A stretch of DNA of 26,416 nucleotides from NBML01 sp029939535 (GTDB taxonomy: Bacteria; Desulfobacterota; Desulfobacteria; Desulfobacterales; Desulfobacteraceae). Made by a program: the position numbers and the translations under genes. Within the stretch, counting starts at the first letter, position 1, and each line of letters begins with the position of its first letter. The notes beneath the pieces were generated by a model. That model searched no databases. It saw only the letters and a list, made by a program, of their open reading frames with translations, and was not told where the DNA came from. The stretch lies in the NCBI GenBank assembly GCA_029939535.1, contig JAOZST010000037.1, positions 1-26,416 of the forward strand. The letters run 5' to 3'. Shown here in pieces: positions 24,630 to 26,416 of the stretch.

Positions 24630-24683
24630 TGGTACCGAAGAGAGGACTTGAACCTCCACGCCTCGCGGCACTAGATCCTAAGT
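24630..24683 (-). other. 3' part of tRNA-Leu(UAG): attachment site of an integrated element
   Basis: The minus strand shows the 3' half of a leucine tRNA: the anticodon loop segment CTTAGGA, its 3' stem TCTAG, the long variable arm TGCCGCGAGGCGT, the T arm GGTTCAAGTCC, the 3' acceptor CTTCGGT region and an encoded CCA (24630-24632). The 5' half is missing: beyond 24683 the sequence no longer pairs (TGTAAAAATAGGG instead of the 5' anticodon stem). Tyrosine recombinases often cross over in the anticodon loop of tRNA genes and leave such a 3' duplicate. An intact tRNA-Leu copy is expected at the other end of the element. Confidence 0.85.
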
Positions 24684-24690
24684 GTAAAAA

Positions 24691-24934
24691 TAGGGTAAAA
24701 TACAACAAATAAATACAACCGATTTCAACTAAAATTCAATTGTTATTCTTTATTATTTCAGTATCTTGAACAATTCAAAGCAAACAAAAACAAAAAGATG
24801 CAAAATAGTTATTAGATTCTAATTTCTGATTTTCGTGTTATTTTGGCAAGAGAATCAGAAAACCTTTTTGGTTCTGGCTTGTCCAGGTTAGGGTAACATG
24901 TTTTCGGGTAAATGTTACCCTAATGTTACCCTAA
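24691..24934. repeat. Repeated GGGTAACAT boxes (candidate recombinase arm/excisionase sites)
   Basis: Five copies of a GGGTAA(C)AT box occur: direct GGGTAAAAT at 24693 and GGGTAACAT at 24891, GGGTAAAT at 24906, and inverted ATGTTACCC at 24912 and 24923, the last two as an 11-base tandem repeat. They are confined to the element side of the attachment site. The 24684-24976 stretch has no gene. Confidence 0.75.
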
Positions 24935-24976
24935 ATTTTAAATTTACAAAGGAATGATTCTGTTCAAGGGAAATTA

Positions 24977-25483
24977 TTAACAAATCCTACATTCTGTATG
25001 TTGTCCAGAAAGAATATCAGCTATTGGAATATCGATCCTTGTTTCTTCTCCATTGTTGTCTATTTCTTTCATCACATCATCAAAAAAACTTTTCATCTTC
25101 TCAGATGAAATCCCTTTGAATGTTGCATGAAAAAGCCTTATCATTCGATCGTTTGACTTATCAATGGTTTGCTTATTATTTTCCCATCTTGAAAGTGTGG
25201 ATTTGTCGACCCCAATGTACTCCGCAAAAGCTTTTGCGCTTAACCCGGCATTCTTTCGTAAATATTTTATTTCTTGACCTTTAAGAAAAGTTTTCTTTTT
25301 AATTAAATAGAGTGCAATCACTAAATTCAATTCTATAATAGCAGGAATAGAAGCAAAATATTCTCCACACTCGCATCGATAAACACTTACATCGCCCAAC
25401 CAAACATTATCAAGGCCAGACTCAGTATAGTGGTAAAATTCTTTTGATTCTTTCATGTCTGAGTTACATTGGTGACATTTCAT
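24977..25483 (-). CDS. MqsA-like antitoxin (zinc ribbon plus XRE-type HTH)
   Basis: The 168-residue protein begins with a zinc-ribbon-like part (C3, C6, then C37 and C39 in RCECG). An XRE/Cro-type helix-turn-helix follows at about 70-105, with the motif GLSAKAFAEYIGVDKSTLSRWE. This is the YgiT/MqsA architecture: the N-terminal part binds the toxin and the HTH represses the operon. The C-terminal 50 residues are unassigned and end in a C-x-x-C-like HTECRIC. The ATG at 25483 has an unusually strong GGAGGGGG site that overlaps the toxin stop region (13-base gap). This matches the toxin-first order of mqsRA and gives more antitoxin per message. Confidence 0.85.
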   Translation of the reverse strand: MKCHQCNSDMKESKEFYHYTESGLDNVWLGDVSVYRCECGEYFASIPAIIELNLVIALYLIKKKTFLKGQEIKYLRKNAGLSAKAFAEYIGVDKSTLSRWENNKQTIDKSNDRMIRLFHATFKGISSEKMKSFFDDVMKEIDNNGEETRIDIPIADILSGQHTECRIC

Positions 25484-25496
25484 AGCATCCCCCTCC

Positions 25497-25778
25497 TTAG
25501 TATACAGTGATACATCTTACTGTATGGCAATGCTCGTAAATACCAGCTATAAACATAAGGTCCTCTCCATCAATATCTTTGCCAATTACCTTGCATTGCC
25601 AGCTGTCGAATTCTTTTTTATATTCAATTTCTGTGACCTTGCCCCACAGAAAAACATTTAACACGTCATCTGTGGTAATCTGTCGTTCTTTCATCCGCTC
25701 ACGACAGTGTACTGATTGCTGAAAACAGCCAATTTGGGCAAACTCACGCAAACATTCTTTTGCTTCGTCTTTTGTCAT
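25497..25778 (-). CDS. DUF4258-type putative toxin
   Basis: The 93-residue basic protein matches the DUF4258 layout. SVHCRERMKERQITTDDVLNV (about 22-42) is the conserved H-x-x-x-R-x-x-x-R helix, followed by beta strands ending in HTVRCITVY. DUF4258 proteins resemble RelE/BrnT-like RNases and are often found beside MqsA-like antitoxins, as here. Whether it cuts RNA is not shown. The start at ATG 25778 lacks a clear ribosome site and the best -10 box abuts it directly, so the true start could be further inside. Confidence 0.75.
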   Translation of the reverse strand: MTKDEAKECLREFAQIGCFQQSVHCRERMKERQITTDDVLNVFLWGKVTEIEYKKEFDSWQCKVIGKDIDGEDLMFIAGIYEHCHTVRCITVY

Positions 25779-25831
25779 ATTATCGGTTTGAGTTGATCCA
25801 AAGTCAACAAAAAAAATGATTTGAAGTCAAC
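25779..25831 (-). promoter_or_regulatory. Promoter and operator-like repeats of the toxin-antitoxin operon
   Basis: On the minus strand TTGACT (25802-25807), 17 bases and GATAAT (25779-25784) form a good promoter, but it abuts the toxin ATG. AAGTCAAC occurs twice as a direct repeat (25801-25808 and 25824-25831), with an inverted partner GTTGA at 25792-25796. They are candidate binding sites for the HTH antitoxin. Confidence 0.4.
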
Positions 25832-25922
25832 TTTTCCATTTGACCACAATATGTTGTACTATTATTAACGACCACATACCATTGATAGAAAAACTTTCAA
25901 AATCAAATAAATAATTTTATTA

Positions 25923-25928
25923 TATAAT
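25923..25928 (+). promoter_or_regulatory. Consensus -10 box before the structured RNA candidate
   Basis: A perfect TATAAT lies so that transcription would begin near 25934, at the 5' edge of the long stem described next. No good -35 box is seen; an activator could be needed. Confidence 0.35.
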
Positions 25929-25931
25929 CAC

Positions 25932-26042
25932 ATAGTTTCGGCTTGAAGCAAGGGAAAAATTAAAACCCGGCCTATAGTTACCCAGGAGACCGGGACCCTC
26001 ATGAAAGGAAAATTTATGAACCCCACTGAATGGCCGAACTAT
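25932..26042 (+). ncRNA. Candidate structured RNA, unclassified
   Basis: An 11-pair closing stem (25932-25943 with 26032-26042, one bulged U) encloses a nested pair of stems. AGGG (25951-25954) pairs with CCCT (25996-25999). Inside, CCCGG (25966-25970) pairs with CCGGG (25990-25994) and extends by CCT/AGG across a 3-base bulge. The apical loop repeats ATAGTT, the same six bases as the 5' closing arm, so the 3' arm could pair with either: a possible switch. It matches no RNA family I can name; the GGCCT...AGG-CCGGG part only loosely recalls GEMM-type riboswitches. A 14-codon frame (26001-26045) containing MNPTEWPNY, with AAGGA before its second ATG, overlaps the 3' part. Confidence 0.35.
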
Positions 26043-26089
26043 TAAAAACCAAATGCAGTGAGCACCTTTTATTTAATGTGGGAGGTTGC

Positions 26090-26179
26090 ATGCCCAAAGT
26101 ATATTTATTCAGGTGGCTGGATTATTTATTCCATAATCGTCACCACCAGGAACTGGGGATAAATTTTCAAATCCTCTGA
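26090..26179 (+). pseudogene. Possible N-terminal fragment of a DUF4160-like gene
   Basis: An ATG at 26090 follows GGAGG (26081-26085) and opens a 29-codon frame starting MPKVYLF, the way many DUF4160 proteins start. The frame then leaves any recognisable family right where the antisense portal remnant begins (26109), so the gene appears cut at that junction. The stretch 25779-26089 holds no other gene I can support. Confidence 0.2.
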
Positions 26180-26402
26180 CATCATTTCTTGATAGGAACC
26201 CCTTATCAATGCCAATCTGGTAACATTCATACCGGGTTTTCTGATCCCCTCTCAGAAGGTTATCAAGTTTAAATTCACAAAAATATTGTGCTCCTTCGTT
26301 TTCAGTGGAAAGCACCCTGTTGCAAGCCTGTTCTATCCGGGTATCCCTGACAAGCTTTATAGAATATTGATTGATATCCCCAGGGTTTTTCATAATGATC
26401 AT
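26109..26402 (-). pseudogene. C-terminal remnant of an HK97-type phage portal protein
   Basis: The 97-codon frame matches the end of HK97-family portal proteins. DINQYSIKLV and RIEQACNRVL correspond to the NIEQQSIEFV...WEQAINR helix with several residues missing between them. EFKLDNLLRGDQKTRYECY, then GFLSRNDVRGFENLSPVPGGD, is the classic portal tail. A stop codon (TAA) lies in frame a few codons before the first ATG, and the N-terminal roughly 280 residues are absent. The portal normally forms the dodecameric DNA gate of the capsid; this copy cannot. Confidence 0.8.
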
Positions 26403-26416
26403 GTTTTCTTATACAA

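Larger units (their letters stand above)
24684..26416. mobile_element. Edge of an integrated element (prophage-like island) at tRNA-Leu
   Basis: The tract to the right of the tRNA fragment carries recombinase-arm-like repeats, a toxin-antitoxin pair, a possible structured RNA and a truncated phage portal gene. No integrase lies within the window; by convention it would be near the far end beside the reconstituted tRNA. The right end is outside the window. Confidence 0.7.

Noticed and set aside
25932..26042. c-di-GMP (GEMM) riboswitch
   Set aside because: The GGCCT...AGG...CCGGG portion is suggestive, but the first GEMM stem, the conserved GCAAA and the tetraloop receptor are missing, so I do not name it.
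25932..26042. Retron msr-msd
   Set aside because: The flanking inverted repeat invites the idea, but there is no reverse transcriptase gene and no long msd hairpin.

Overview
The window reads as a chromosomal segment of an AT-rich, anaerobic Desulfobacterota bacterium (Desulfobacteraceae-like; inferred from gene content and protein flavour, not proven). Supporting signs are a remnant of a 2-hydroxyacyl-CoA-dehydratase-type activase, an AmmeMemoRadiSam A protein, a SEC-C-tailed SecA, the clpS-clpA-aat gene order and a general L-amino-acid (Aap) ABC transporter. Most of the window is ordinary housekeeping sequence. The right-hand 1.7 kb is the edge of an integrated element.

Left part (1-5.9 kb): a tRNA-Pro(GGG) with its own promoter and terminator; a decayed activase gene with an internal deletion and a frameshift; a small unknown protein; AmrA; a divergent Nudix protein; an ornithine-cyclodeaminase-family enzyme; tRNA-Gly(GCC); an OleD-like short-chain dehydrogenase; and an HDOD protein.

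Centre (5.9-19 kb, minus strand): secA-clpS-clpA-aat-speB-fxsA run head to tail with tiny gaps or overlaps. clpS, clpA and aat together encode the bacterial Leu/Phe N-degron pathway: tagging by Aat, recognition by ClpS, unfolding by ClpA for ClpP. Upstream is a second minus-strand run, aapJ-(hairpin)-aapQ-aapM-aapP, followed by a macro-domain protein and an envelope M23 endopeptidase-like protein. The hairpin after aapJ fits attenuation, giving more binding protein than permease.

Right-centre (19.2-24.3 kb): TrhA (hemolysin III), an ADP-ribose-pyrophosphatase-like Nudix enzyme, an M48 protease fused to TPRs, a lipoprotein of unknown function overlapping an IscU/NifU-like scaffold gene, then a repeat-rich intergenic region in front of an isolated khpA.

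Right edge (24.3-26.4 kb): two gene remnants (a membrane-protein tail and an SDR N-terminus with a one-base deletion), then the 3' part of a tRNA-Leu(UAG) gene with its native terminator. The tRNA similarity stops in the anticodon loop. That is the signature of an attachment site with an element integrated to the right. The element shows repeated GGGTAACAT boxes (candidate recombinase arm sites), a DUF4258/MqsA-like toxin-antitoxin pair, a candidate structured RNA behind a TATAAT box, and a truncated HK97-type phage portal gene. The structured RNA (about 25932-26042) and the attachment junction are the items most worth follow-up.
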